From: an archaeon
GTDB taxonomy: Archaea > Nanobdellota > Nanobdellia > Pacearchaeales > GW2011-AR1
Direction: 5' to 3'
Assembly: GCA_018653485.1 (NCBI GenBank)
Contig: JABHZE010000005.1
Span: forward strand, 1-64,000
Length of the DNA stretch: 64,000 nt
Position 1 is the first letter of the stretch, and every line of letters begins with the position of its first letter. The notes beneath the pieces were generated by a model. It saw only the letters and a list, made by a program, of their open reading frames with translations. It was not told where the DNA came from and searched no databases. The position numbers and the translations under genes were made by a program. Shown here piece by piece: positions 49,787 through 57,502 of this stretch.

Positions 49787-49905
49787 TTTTCTCCCACCTT
49801 CAGATTTAAACTCGCGAGGTCATTTCATTCCACTCGCGCCACGCCTTGCAGGCTCTCATCACAATATCCTTTGTTCTTCAGGTCTTTGAACAGCGGTTAA
49901 ACTCA
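49787..49905. repeat. attC-like site E and second copy of the 63-bp repeat
   Basis: TAACTAACGAATTTTC then CAGATTTAAACTC (49801-49813) match the flank of site C, and 49836-49898 is the second copy of the window-start repeat, ending GAACAGCGG. The right half (a GTTRRRY box) is not clear; ATTTCACGTTTTTATG at about 49957-49972 may be its decayed remnant and now lies in the 3' end of the M23 gene. It directly follows the steroid-reductase-like gene. Confidence 0.5.
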
Positions 49906-49946
49906 ATTAAAATTGCTTTTTACTGCCCAAGATAAGAAAGGAATTC

Positions 49947-50459
49947 CTAAGAATTAGATTTCACGTTTTTATGTTCAAGCGAGCCATCATAATCTTTAAA
50001 TTTGAATTTTATTGTTTTAATTTTTCTGTTCTTATAATTTTTTTTAAATACAGCAAAATCCAAATGAGGTGCAGAAGACCATCCAGTATTACCTGATAAT
50101 CCAATTACTTGTCCTTGCTTCACTTTATCCCTAATCTTCACAAAAGATCCTTTATTTTTTAAGTGAGCATAAGAAGCATAAGTTCCATCACTATGTTTAA
50201 TTTCAATTTCATTCATATGGTTTTTGTATGCTTCTTCTCCTTTTTCAGAGTCTTTTCCAGCATAATTTTTCTTACCTATATCTTTAATTTTTGTTATTTC
50301 CCCTCCACGTGAAGCAAGTAATTCTGTTCCTTCTGGTAATAAAAAATCTATAGAATAAGTCATATCTTCTTGGTCTTCTGGCCAATCACGATGGCTTATT
50401 CCATGAAATCCTTGTCCAATTTTTATTGGTCTCTTTTTGAATGGAATTATATAAGTCAT
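49947..50459 (-). CDS. M23-type peptidase fold with altered metal site
   Basis: A 170-residue LytM/M23-type domain: TYSIDFLLPEGTELLASRGG, IEIKHSDGTYASYAHLKNKG, VKQGQVIGLSGNTGWSSAPHLDF. M23 enzymes need HxxxD and HxH for zinc. Here the first His is Thr (TYSID) and the last His is Asp (PHLDF), while the YAHL His and the first His of HxH remain. It may be catalytically altered or a binding domain. There is no signal peptide. M23 proteins normally cut peptidoglycan peptide bridges, so its role in an archaeon is unclear. Confidence 0.75.
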   Translation of the reverse strand: MTYIIPFKKRPIKIGQGFHGISHRDWPEDQEDMTYSIDFLLPEGTELLASRGGEITKIKDIGKKNYAGKDSEKGEEAYKNHMNEIEIKHSDGTYASYAHLKNKGSFVKIRDKVKQGQVIGLSGNTGWSSAPHLDFAVFKKNYKNRKIKTIKFKFKDYDGSLEHKNVKSNS

Positions 50460-50494
50460 TATGTTACAATAAAAATCTCTATGTTTATTAAATT

Positions 50495-50545
50495 ATCGTG
50501 CACCTTAAAAACATTAATTTAAAGGATTTTATTAAGGGTCGGTAG
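50495..50545 (+). pseudogene. Remnant of a RecJ-like gene 3' end
   Basis: TTA AAG GAT TTT ATT AAG GGT CGG TAG at 50519-50545 encodes LKDFIKGR and a stop, the exact C terminus of the RecJ-like gene at 45970-45993. The differing bases (AAA/AAG, AGA/CGG, TAA/TAG) are synonymous. No further coding similarity is visible upstream, so only the last codons survive. Chance similarity of so short a stretch is possible. Confidence 0.4.
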
Positions 50546-50549
50546 AGTT

Positions 50550-50669
50550 TTATATTTGATTAACCCATTCCCAAAAAGGAGGATAAGTAAATAATATAAG
50601 TAAAAATATTAATAAAGCCATTAGAAAATAAGGCCAACTTTCCTGTATAAATCTTTTAATTTTCCCCAT
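50550..50669 (-). CDS. Small single-span membrane protein, 39 aa
   Basis: The frame reads MGKIKRFIQESWPYFL to PPFWEWVNQI. One membrane segment (about 13-30) is followed by an aromatic-rich end. It begins one base after the stop of the 63-residue gene upstream, with GAGGG about 9 bases before the ATG. No family is named. Confidence 0.5.
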   Translation of the reverse strand: MGKIKRFIQESWPYFLMALLIFLLILFTYPPFWEWVNQI

Positions 50670-50670
50670 T

Positions 50671-50862
50671 TTAATAATCCCTCTTTATTAAATATAAAAA
50701 TATAAGAATTATATCTATATAAATTATTCCTGTTAAAATTATTTGGAGAAAGCGCATTTCTATCATTATAAATAAGTAATAAATTATAGCAAATAATACT
50801 CCTATTGAAGTTATAAATGTTAAGAGCGCTGTTGAGATTGCAGAGAGTTTTAGATAATCCAT
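50671..50862 (-). CDS. Small two-span membrane protein, 63 aa
   Basis: Two hydrophobic segments (about 5-32 and 36-58) leave only a basic end (LIKRDY). GGTGAT lies close before ATG 50862. It is directly followed by the 39-residue membrane protein, so both may form a small complex. No family is named. Confidence 0.5.
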   Translation of the reverse strand: MDYLKLSAISTALLTFITSIGVLFAIIYYLFIMIEMRFLQIILTGIIYIDIILIFLYLIKRDY

Positions 50863-50952
50863 AACATCACCAACAAATCAATATTTTAATAACTTACCAA
50901 CCCCTCCCCCAATATTGATAAAACTTAAAAACCAATTATTCTAAACAATTTC

Positions 50953-51213
50953 ATGAAATTCACTATTTACAATCCCAAAACAAGAACTAATGAAGATTAC
51001 ACTCCAAAACCCAATGATGTAGTAGAAATAAAAACAAGATGCCCCCTCTACCCATCCCCTATTTTAGGATATGTTCAATCAAACACAGACAATCAACTAA
51101 CCCTCGCAGACCAAAGCTCAATACATCCTTCATCAAGAACCCCGAAAACTCAAACATTCAAACAAGAAGATATTTTTATGATAACAAAGTTTGAACAAGT
51201 TTTTAGGAGTTGA
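50953..51213 (+). CDS. Hypothetical protein, 86 aa
   Basis: No family is recognised. The protein is soluble and rich in Thr, Pro and Asn, with a likely small beta-barrel (DVVEIKTRCPLYPSPILGYV). It has no signal peptide. The strand pattern resembles small SH3-like folds, but this is weak. Codon use is similar to neighbouring genes. Confidence 0.5.
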   Translation: MKFTIYNPKTRTNEDYTPKPNDVVEIKTRCPLYPSPILGYVQSNTDNQLTLADQSSIHPSSRTPKTQTFKQEDIFMITKFEQVFRS

Positions 51214-51281
51214 ATATAGATTTTTAAATTATATCAAATAAATATAATAATCCTTATAAACAGAAAATTGCATTCAAAATT

Positions 51282-51692
51282 ATGTATACATATTCTTATA
51301 GACATATTCAACAAGGAAATAGTATTGATGGTGAAAATTGTATAAATAAAACGATTCTTGAAGCAGAATTTTTATTTGGGAATGAGACTGCTCCTATGAA
51401 TATTGAAATGGTTCATGCAAGATGTGGTAGATGTTCTTCAGATATCCTTCCTTGTAGTATGACTCAATATTTACATAATCCAGAAAACCTGAATCCTGTT
51501 ACTAGTTTTAGTTCAAAGGTAAAAGAATATCATGGGAAAAAGACGCAAGTTCAAATAACGCCATTAAAATCTCAACTAGGATTTAAATTTGCACAAACTG
51601 GGGAAGGTCATTTTCCTCTTGAAAAAATGGTTGATTTAGAAGCATTAAATCGTTTTGTTTTAACTGGAGAATATACTCTTAAAGATTTGTAA
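51282..51692 (+). CDS. Hypothetical protein with Cys motif, 136 aa
   Basis: No family is recognised. CGRCSSDILPC near residues 48-58 is a possible metal-binding or redox-active loop. The rest is mixed alpha/beta, without signal peptide. A TATA-like stretch TTATAAAC lies about 30 bases before the ATG. Confidence 0.5.
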   Translation: MYTYSYRHIQQGNSIDGENCINKTILEAEFLFGNETAPMNIEMVHARCGRCSSDILPCSMTQYLHNPENLNPVTSFSSKVKEYHGKKTQVQITPLKSQLGFKFAQTGEGHFPLEKMVDLEALNRFVLTGEYTLKDL

Positions 51693-51842
51693 AATTACAA
51701 GCTCAAAAATTACTTCTTTAATCAACATCACTCCTCAACTCCTAAAATAATTTAACAATTATTAATTTTCAGCAGTCAACCCACTTCTCCAAAATATACA
51801 TTCAACCAACACCTTTAAAACTAGACCCTTATTCATCCCATC

Positions 51843-53030
51843 ATGAAACACCCAACAAAACCAGAACTATTAGCACCTGCTGGAAACATCATTTCCCTTA
51901 GAGCAGCAATATCAGCTGGAGCTGATGCAGTTTATTTAGGATTACAATCATTCAACATGAGAGCAAGAGCTAAAAACTTTACAACAAAAGATTTACCTAA
52001 AATAAAAGAATTATGCAAACCAAGAAACATTAAGATATATCTAACATTAAACACAATAGCTTATGATGATGAATTAAAACAAATAGAAAAAATAATCAAA
52101 ACATCTAAACCTTATGTTAATGCAATTATATGTTCTGATTTAGCAGTAATGCAACTTGCAAAAAAACATAAAATTCCTTTTCATGTTTCAACTCAATGTT
52201 CTGTTTCAAATTCAAAATCAGCAGAATTCTACAAAAAACTAGGAGCAGAAAGAATTGTTTTAGCTAGGGAATTAAATATTAAACAAATTAAAAAAATATC
52301 TAAAATAATTCCGACAGAAGTTTTCATTCATGGAGCAATGTGCATCTCTATATCCGGAAGATGCCTATTATCTCAATTTTGTTTTGGTAAATCAGCCAAT
52401 AGAGGCGAATGTATTCAACCTTGTAGACGTCCTTATGTAAATGTTGAAGATGCTCAAGGAAATAAATTAAGAATTGAAAATAAATACATTCTTTCTCCTA
52501 AGGACCTTTGCACATTACCATTTATTGAAGAATTAAAAAAAGCAGGAATTACTTCATTTAAAATTGAAGGCAGAAACAAAGAACCTGAATATGTTGATAC
52601 AGTCATAAATGTTTATAGAGAAGCAATAGATAATAAACTAACAAAAGAACAAATAAAAAATTCAATCCAAGAACTTAACAAAGTCTACAATAAAGGATTT
52701 TCATCTGGATTTTACTTCAAAGAACCAGGTAAAGAAAGTTTTTCCAAAAACGAACATAGTTCTGCTACTCAATCAAAACAATTTATAGGAAAAATATCTC
52801 ATTATTATCCTAAAATAAATGTAGCCCTTTTAACATTAAATAATGGGCCCCTGAGAATAGGAGATGAAATTATTATTCTAGGAAAAACAACAGGAATAGT
52901 AAAATCAAAAATAAAAGATATGGAAATAGAACATAAACCAATAAAAATAGCAAGAAAGAAAGAAACAATTGCAATCAAACTACCTAAATGTAGAAAAAAT
53001 GATATGTTGTATAAAGTCATTAAAAAGTAA
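51843..53030 (+). CDS. Peptidase U32-family protein (TrhP/RlhA-like)
   Basis: A 395-residue member of the U32 family. KPELLAPAGN opens a TIM-barrel, and LRAAISAGADAVYLGLQSF follows. The cysteine cluster HGAMCISISGRCLLSQFCFG and GECIQPCRRPY supplies ligands for an Fe-S cluster. Bacterial relatives TrhP and RlhA hydroxylate tRNA or rRNA pyrimidines and are not proteases. The C-terminal 90 residues form a small beta-barrel. RNA hydroxylation is the most likely role. Confidence 0.88.
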   Translation: MKHPTKPELLAPAGNIISLRAAISAGADAVYLGLQSFNMRARAKNFTTKDLPKIKELCKPRNIKIYLTLNTIAYDDELKQIEKIIKTSKPYVNAIICSDLAVMQLAKKHKIPFHVSTQCSVSNSKSAEFYKKLGAERIVLARELNIKQIKKISKIIPTEVFIHGAMCISISGRCLLSQFCFGKSANRGECIQPCRRPYVNVEDAQGNKLRIENKYILSPKDLCTLPFIEELKKAGITSFKIEGRNKEPEYVDTVINVYREAIDNKLTKEQIKNSIQELNKVYNKGFSSGFYFKEPGKESFSKNEHSSATQSKQFIGKISHYYPKINVALLTLNNGPLRIGDEIIILGKTTGIVKSKIKDMEIEHKPIKIARKKETIAIKLPKCRKNDMLYKVIKK

Positions 53031-53084
53031 AAACAATAGTTCATATACAACAATCCTTAAAAAGTATTTATTATAATAATTAAC

Positions 53085-53471
53085 ATGACGCAATTATATA
53101 GATTACGAATTGATGAATCTTGTTTAGAACAAGGAGTAAGATTTGTTGGATTTACAGAAAAAAAGATTATTGAAGATACTCAAATTACTCAAATAGGTGA
53201 AGAATTATCTAGTTTTTTTAATGAAAGAGATTCTAATTATGATCCTCAGAGTCATCTTGCACTTGATTTTGCAGGAGTTGATTTTCTTTCTAATGTAACA
53301 TTAGGGAAATTGATAACAGCAGATAGAGCACATTTTGAATTATATAAAAATAGATTAGGAATGGTGAATATAAAACCAGCGATTTATGAAGTTTTTGTAT
53401 TCACAAAATTAACTAGTTTATTCAATATAGCAGAAACTCGAGAGGCTTATCTTGCAGAATTTTGTGCTTAG
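53085..53471 (+). CDS. STAS-domain protein
   Basis: A 128-residue protein with a STAS fold. HLALDFAGVDFLSNVTLGKLITAD is the central beta strand and helix. The usual phosphorylated Ser of DSSG-type sites corresponds to SN here, so phospho-control may differ. STAS proteins act as anti-sigma antagonists in bacteria and as scaffold modules elsewhere. No partner kinase is visible. Confidence 0.75.
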   Translation: MTQLYRLRIDESCLEQGVRFVGFTEKKIIEDTQITQIGEELSSFFNERDSNYDPQSHLALDFAGVDFLSNVTLGKLITADRAHFELYKNRLGMVNIKPAIYEVFVFTKLTSLFNIAETREAYLAEFCA

Positions 53472-53584
53472 TTTACTTTTGTTTATTCTTCTTTACTTTT
53501 GCTTACCTTTAATCTGTTCTTAACCATTCAACCCTCCTTTTCCACCCTCACAATTTTTTTAAACCTAATTATCCTTAGAAAAGC

Positions 53585-54037
53585 ATGAATATTAAGCGTG
53601 TAAAGCAAGGTGCAAGAATTACTTATTATAATGGAGTTTACATGATTGCATTAGGATTTTTCTATATTTTCTTTATAAAATATAATATGGAGAAAAACTT
53701 TAGTGTTACTTCAGAATTATGGGGATTTTTTACAAGATTTAATCCAGAATTATCCTTCTTATTTTATTTATTTAATGTATTAATTGGACTTTTCTTAATC
53801 TCAACAGGAATAAATACAATGTATCTTTCTGATTTTATAATTAAAAGAAAAGAAAAAATGACTTGGGTAATTTTATTTCTTTCAGGATTAATAAGTTGGG
53901 TAGGATTATTAACAATATCAATTCTTTTCAAAAACCTAATTTTAATCTTATTTGCATTTGCAGGATGGCTAAGCTTTGTAATTGGAATGCTCCTTCCAAT
54001 CCAATATTATTTACAAAAGAATTATAGAGAGTATTAA
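53585..54037 (+). CDS. Four-span membrane protein, 150 aa
   Basis: Four membrane segments are visible, at about 15-35, 55-80, 95-115 and 117-137, with basic ends (RVKQGARI and KNYREY). No family is recognised. The 114-base gap before it shows nothing. Confidence 0.55.
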   Translation: MNIKRVKQGARITYYNGVYMIALGFFYIFFIKYNMEKNFSVTSELWGFFTRFNPELSFLFYLFNVLIGLFLISTGINTMYLSDFIIKRKEKMTWVILFLSGLISWVGLLTISILFKNLILILFAFAGWLSFVIGMLLPIQYYLQKNYREY

Positions 54038-54046
54038 CTAAAACCC

Positions 54047-54817
54047 TCAATACTCCCAATAAACAACCAACCCTCCTTCACCATCTCTCATAAAAAATCT
54101 ATCCCCATCATTATTCCAAATTTTACTCTTAGATTCAAATCTCTTAACCTCTTCCACCCCCAAAACACCCTCCCCCAATTTAATAAAATGATTAGCATCA
54201 TCTTTAACATACCACCCACTTAAATCACAATCAAATTCACAAATATTTCCAATAACAAAATATTCATCAACAGCATTTAATTCAACTAATTCTACGCACA
54301 CTCCACAAACATCTTCGCTCCCACCCCACAAACCAACCCCTCCATTTTTAGCATCATTCTCAGCCCTCAAAAACTTATCCTCAAACATCAACCCTCCCAA
54401 CATAAAACTTGTCCCCCATCCATCCTCCAAAATCTTAGCATTAATCAAATCATCTTCATAAAAAACATATCTCAACATTCTTCCATATCTATCAATATCC
54501 TCTAAATCACTCAACAATAAAACACTTCTATTCTCCAATCCCCTCAAAAACCAAGTAGCCTCATCATAATAATCCTTCCCTTTTTCAGGAGTATTCACGC
54601 CTAATAATCTAACCTCTCCAATATCACAAACAATAGTATCTCCATCAATTACCCTTAAAACAAAACATTTTTCTGCAGCACTTTTCATACCTCCAGAATT
54701 AATAACTAATGATTTATCATTAGCAAATTTTGAATCTTTTGAACTTAGTTCAAAAATACTTCCCAAAACCAAAACAATCAATATCAGAACAAAAACAAAT
54801 GAAAATCCTATTTTCAT
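54047..54817 (-). CDS. Secreted thermonuclease (SNase) with lamin-tail domain
   Basis: About 256 residues from the chosen ATG (MKIGFSFVF); an upstream TTG is the alternative. A signal or anchor segment lies at about 3-22. The SNase domain runs from about 48 to 160: VIDGDTIVCD, VRLLGVNTPEKG, DIDRYGRMLRY. The C-terminal part is an LTD (lamin-tail) beta domain: DCDLSGWYVKDDANHFI. It should cut DNA or RNA outside the cell, and the LTD domain probably tethers it. It could supply nucleotides to an organism with reduced biosynthesis. Confidence 0.88.
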   Translation of the reverse strand: MKIGFSFVFVLILIVLVLGSIFELSSKDSKFANDKSLVINSGGMKSAAEKCFVLRVIDGDTIVCDIGEVRLLGVNTPEKGKDYYDEATWFLRGLENRSVLLLSDLEDIDRYGRMLRYVFYEDDLINAKILEDGWGTSFMLGGLMFEDKFLRAENDAKNGGVGLWGGSEDVCGVCVELVELNAVDEYFVIGNICEFDCDLSGWYVKDDANHFIKLGEGVLGVEEVKRFESKSKIWNNDGDRFFMRDGEGGLVVYWEY

Positions 54818-54859
54818 AATCAATTCAACAAATCAAACTATATAAAATATCTTAAATAA

Positions 54860-55786
54860 TCAAGAACTTGGAGGACTATCACAACTACCTGTTGAAGGCA
54901 TTGCTTCCCCTATAACCTTTTTAAGAGCCTCAAGATCTATACCTGCCTCCTTAAAAGCAATAATAGATGCCCACTCAATAAAATCATCTTCCCCAATAGG
55001 TACTGTTTCAGTAGGACTACATTCCTTCTTACCTGATGGAGTTTTAACACATTTAGGAATAGTAAAAGCACTACCAAGATGACCCTCAAAAAGCTTAATT
55101 AATTCATCATAATTTAAAAGAATAGAACCAACCAAATGATCTTGATCTATTCCCCCAATATTAACATCACTAAAACTCTTAATACAATCAAAATGTGAAA
55201 GACATCCCTCATCACATTCAACACACCAACCATAACCATCACAAATTTTAGGTCCTAAACAACGCTTTGAAGGATCATTATCCTGGTCATTTTTTGGAAT
55301 ATCATTCTCGCCCGCATTCCTTAAAACACAGATAGCCTTAGGTCTTTCAGCAATAGGAGTATTCCAATAAATTTCATTAATTAATTCAGTATCCTTAACA
55401 CATTTCTGACATTTTTGACAATCATCAACTTGAAGACCGCATCTATCTGAAGAAATGGTACAAGAAGCAAAAGCAAGATCTCCTGAAGGACCTGTATCCC
55501 CCTGAACTCCAGTATCACCTTCAGCACCATAAACCCCATCATCACCATAAACCTCATTACCATAAATATCATAAATAACATCATCAATAACTCCAGATAC
55601 TTCAAAAACATTAGCAACCCATCTCAAAGGATTATAACTTCCCAAACCATCTTCCTTAATCTCTTTAATAGAAAACACATCCAAAATTAAAATTACTCCT
55701 AACACTACTATCACAAAAAATAAAACTACCTTCCATAATGCTATACCCCTCCTAATCTCATTAGATTCCCTTACCCTCTTTTTCAT
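54860..55786 (-). CDS. Membrane-anchored Cys-rich protein with collagen-like stretch
   Basis: A 308-residue protein from MKKRVRESNE. One membrane segment (about 17-40) is followed by GAEGDTGVQGDTGPSGD, a short collagen-like Gly-X-Y stretch near 88-104, then Cys clusters: CTISSDRCGLQVDDCQKCQKC, CLGPKICDGYGWCVECDEGC. The rest is helical. It is paralogous to 56139-57416 through the shared membrane segment, CxxCxxC cluster and CDGYGxC. Surface display is likely; the partner is unknown. Confidence 0.65.
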   Translation of the reverse strand: MKKRVRESNEIRRGIALWKVVLFFVIVVLGVILILDVFSIKEIKEDGLGSYNPLRWVANVFEVSGVIDDVIYDIYGNEVYGDDGVYGAEGDTGVQGDTGPSGDLAFASCTISSDRCGLQVDDCQKCQKCVKDTELINEIYWNTPIAERPKAICVLRNAGENDIPKNDQDNDPSKRCLGPKICDGYGWCVECDEGCLSHFDCIKSFSDVNIGGIDQDHLVGSILLNYDELIKLFEGHLGSAFTIPKCVKTPSGKKECSPTETVPIGEDDFIEWASIIAFKEAGIDLEALKKVIGEAMPSTGSCDSPPSS

Positions 55787-55843
55787 ACTAAGAACAATCA
55801 ACTTTTACTTATAAACTTTTACACATAATTTATAACTCCTAAC

Positions 55844-55870
55844 CAGTTACAACAATAGTAAAGTTTATAA
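55844..55870 (+). promoter_or_regulatory. Promoter element of the 55893 gene
   Basis: CAGTTACAAC, AATAGTAAAG and TTTATAAAG follow in the same order as at 40837-40863. The TATA-like part lies about 25-30 bases before ATG 55893. Confidence 0.4.
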
Positions 55871-55892
55871 AGTGTAGATACTCATTAGTATT

Positions 55893-56117
55893 ATGAAAAA
55901 CCAAAAACTATTAGATAGAATAATGAGCTCTAAGTTAGGATGTCTAGCAACAATAGCTCTAGGCTCTGCTCCAATAATTATAAGTCCATTAATTTATCAG
56001 GATCATCCAATAGAAAGTGTTTTAGCAGGAATTACAACTTCTGCAGTTTTAACAACAGGATTATCAAAATATTCTGGAAAAGTTAATGCCAGAAGAATAA
56101 ATCAAAATTATAATTAA
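55893..56117 (+). CDS. Small membrane protein, 74 aa
   Basis: One or two hydrophobic segments (about 14-32 and 40-55) lie between polar ends. No family is recognised. It lies between the two Cys-rich minus-strand genes but is transcribed from the plus strand, with its own promoter element. Confidence 0.55.
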   Translation: MKNQKLLDRIMSSKLGCLATIALGSAPIIISPLIYQDHPIESVLAGITTSAVLTTGLSKYSGKVNARRINQNYN

Positions 56118-56138
56118 AGATATTTCCTTTAACTAATT

Positions 56139-57416
56139 TCAATAATTTCGCCGCACAAAAGGATGAAGATCTTCTGAATGAAATAACCCACCGCAATAAG
56201 ATCGACTAGGCTGAGTTCTTCGTACATGCTCTGCCCATTCTTCTTTATCTCTCTTTATTCTTAACATCTCTGCCTCAGCATCTTCAATTCTAACGATTTC
56301 ATCTAATTCTTCATCTGTAGGTCCTAATAAATTCCTCAATTCCTCACCCGTAATTAACGGAAAATTAAAACACTCACCATTAGAAAGACGACACGAAGAC
56401 GGAGTAATATCTCTAGGCACTATATCGGGATTATAATCATCAATCAAACCAATAATTGTCTCTGCACAAGATTCAATATCAACAGGACATTCAATATTAC
56501 AAGCCCCATAACCATCACAAAAATTTGGACTCTCGCAACCCATCACGTCATTACTTCCAAAATCAATATCTTCCACACCATAGGCAACAAGTTCACCACA
56601 ACAATTACCCTGATTACAAGAATATTCTATACATAAAGAATCAAACATATCACAATCTTCATTCTCAATACATCTTATTTCTCCACAAACACCTTCAGAA
56701 CACTGCCCGAATTCAATAGATTCTTGCCCATAAATAAGTTGATTATAAATATCTCTCCCATATGGATAAGGTTCTCCATACGCTCCCCTTTCATCATAAC
56801 CATAACCACAAAAAAAACCATTTTGCTCACTATCTGCTTCACATTTTCTAGGAACAATTCTTGCAGTAAAAACTAAAGTTCTAGAAACACTAACCCTATC
56901 ATCAGAACCACTACTAAGCACAGAAACATAACTAACAACCACTATTACTTCAAATCTCTCAAGTCTTTCACTAACACTACCTGAAACAACAACAGGCCCT
57001 CCATTAGGCATAGTTATCTCAACATCGGTAGCACCAATAGGAAGATTAAGAAATCTTTCAGAAATTACAGGACTAAATGAAAAATCACAACCCAACCCTA
57101 CATTAAACATATAGAGTATCCTACCCGCACGATTAGGCCCTGGTTGCCAAATTACCGGTCTAAGATCATAATCATCAGGACAACCACATTTTTCACATTG
57201 ATAACAATCTTCATTACTCTCACAACTGCCAGTCCTATCAACATAAATTTGCCCAATTAAAAAATCCACCCAATTAAAAATATTTAAACTACTAGCAAGA
57301 TTAGCTAAAACCCCCTTATCTTCAGAAACCTCATCAACAGAAAAATTAATCAAACCCATTAATAATATCAACAAAACAACAACTACAATAATCAAACTAA
57401 CAACCTTCTTTTTCAT
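56139..57416 (-). CDS. Membrane-anchored Cys-rich protein
   Basis: A 425-residue protein from MKKKVVSLII. One membrane segment (about 5-25) is followed by a Cys-rich start (GSCESNEDCYQCEKCGC), a beta domain (AGRILYMFNVGLGCDFSFSP) and further Cys clusters (CSEGVCGEIRCIENEDC, CNQGNCCGE, CDGYGACNIEC). It is related to 54860-55786. The Cys repeats (CxxNxDC) resemble secreted disulfide-rich modules of archaeal and eukaryotic surface proteins. It is divergent from the glycosylation operon. Confidence 0.65.
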   Translation of the reverse strand: MKKKVVSLIIVVVVLLILLMGLINFSVDEVSEDKGVLANLASSLNIFNWVDFLIGQIYVDRTGSCESNEDCYQCEKCGCPDDYDLRPVIWQPGPNRAGRILYMFNVGLGCDFSFSPVISERFLNLPIGATDVEITMPNGGPVVVSGSVSERLERFEVIVVVSYVSVLSSGSDDRVSVSRTLVFTARIVPRKCEADSEQNGFFCGYGYDERGAYGEPYPYGRDIYNQLIYGQESIEFGQCSEGVCGEIRCIENEDCDMFDSLCIEYSCNQGNCCGELVAYGVEDIDFGSNDVMGCESPNFCDGYGACNIECPVDIESCAETIIGLIDDYNPDIVPRDITPSSCRLSNGECFNFPLITGEELRNLLGPTDEELDEIVRIEDAEAEMLRIKRDKEEWAEHVRRTQPSRSYCGGLFHSEDLHPFVRRNY

Positions 57417-57502
57417 AAAAAACAAAATCAAAAGAACTATATAAAGATTATTAACCACAACCAAACAACAATCTTTAAATTCTCAAAGATTTTTACCTAG
57501 CT

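Noticed and set aside
56456-56857. His/Gln-rich and Met/Val-rich frames within the Cys-rich protein gene
   Set aside because: Both overlap a gene with signal segment and conserved Cys modules; composition is typical of out-of-frame reading.
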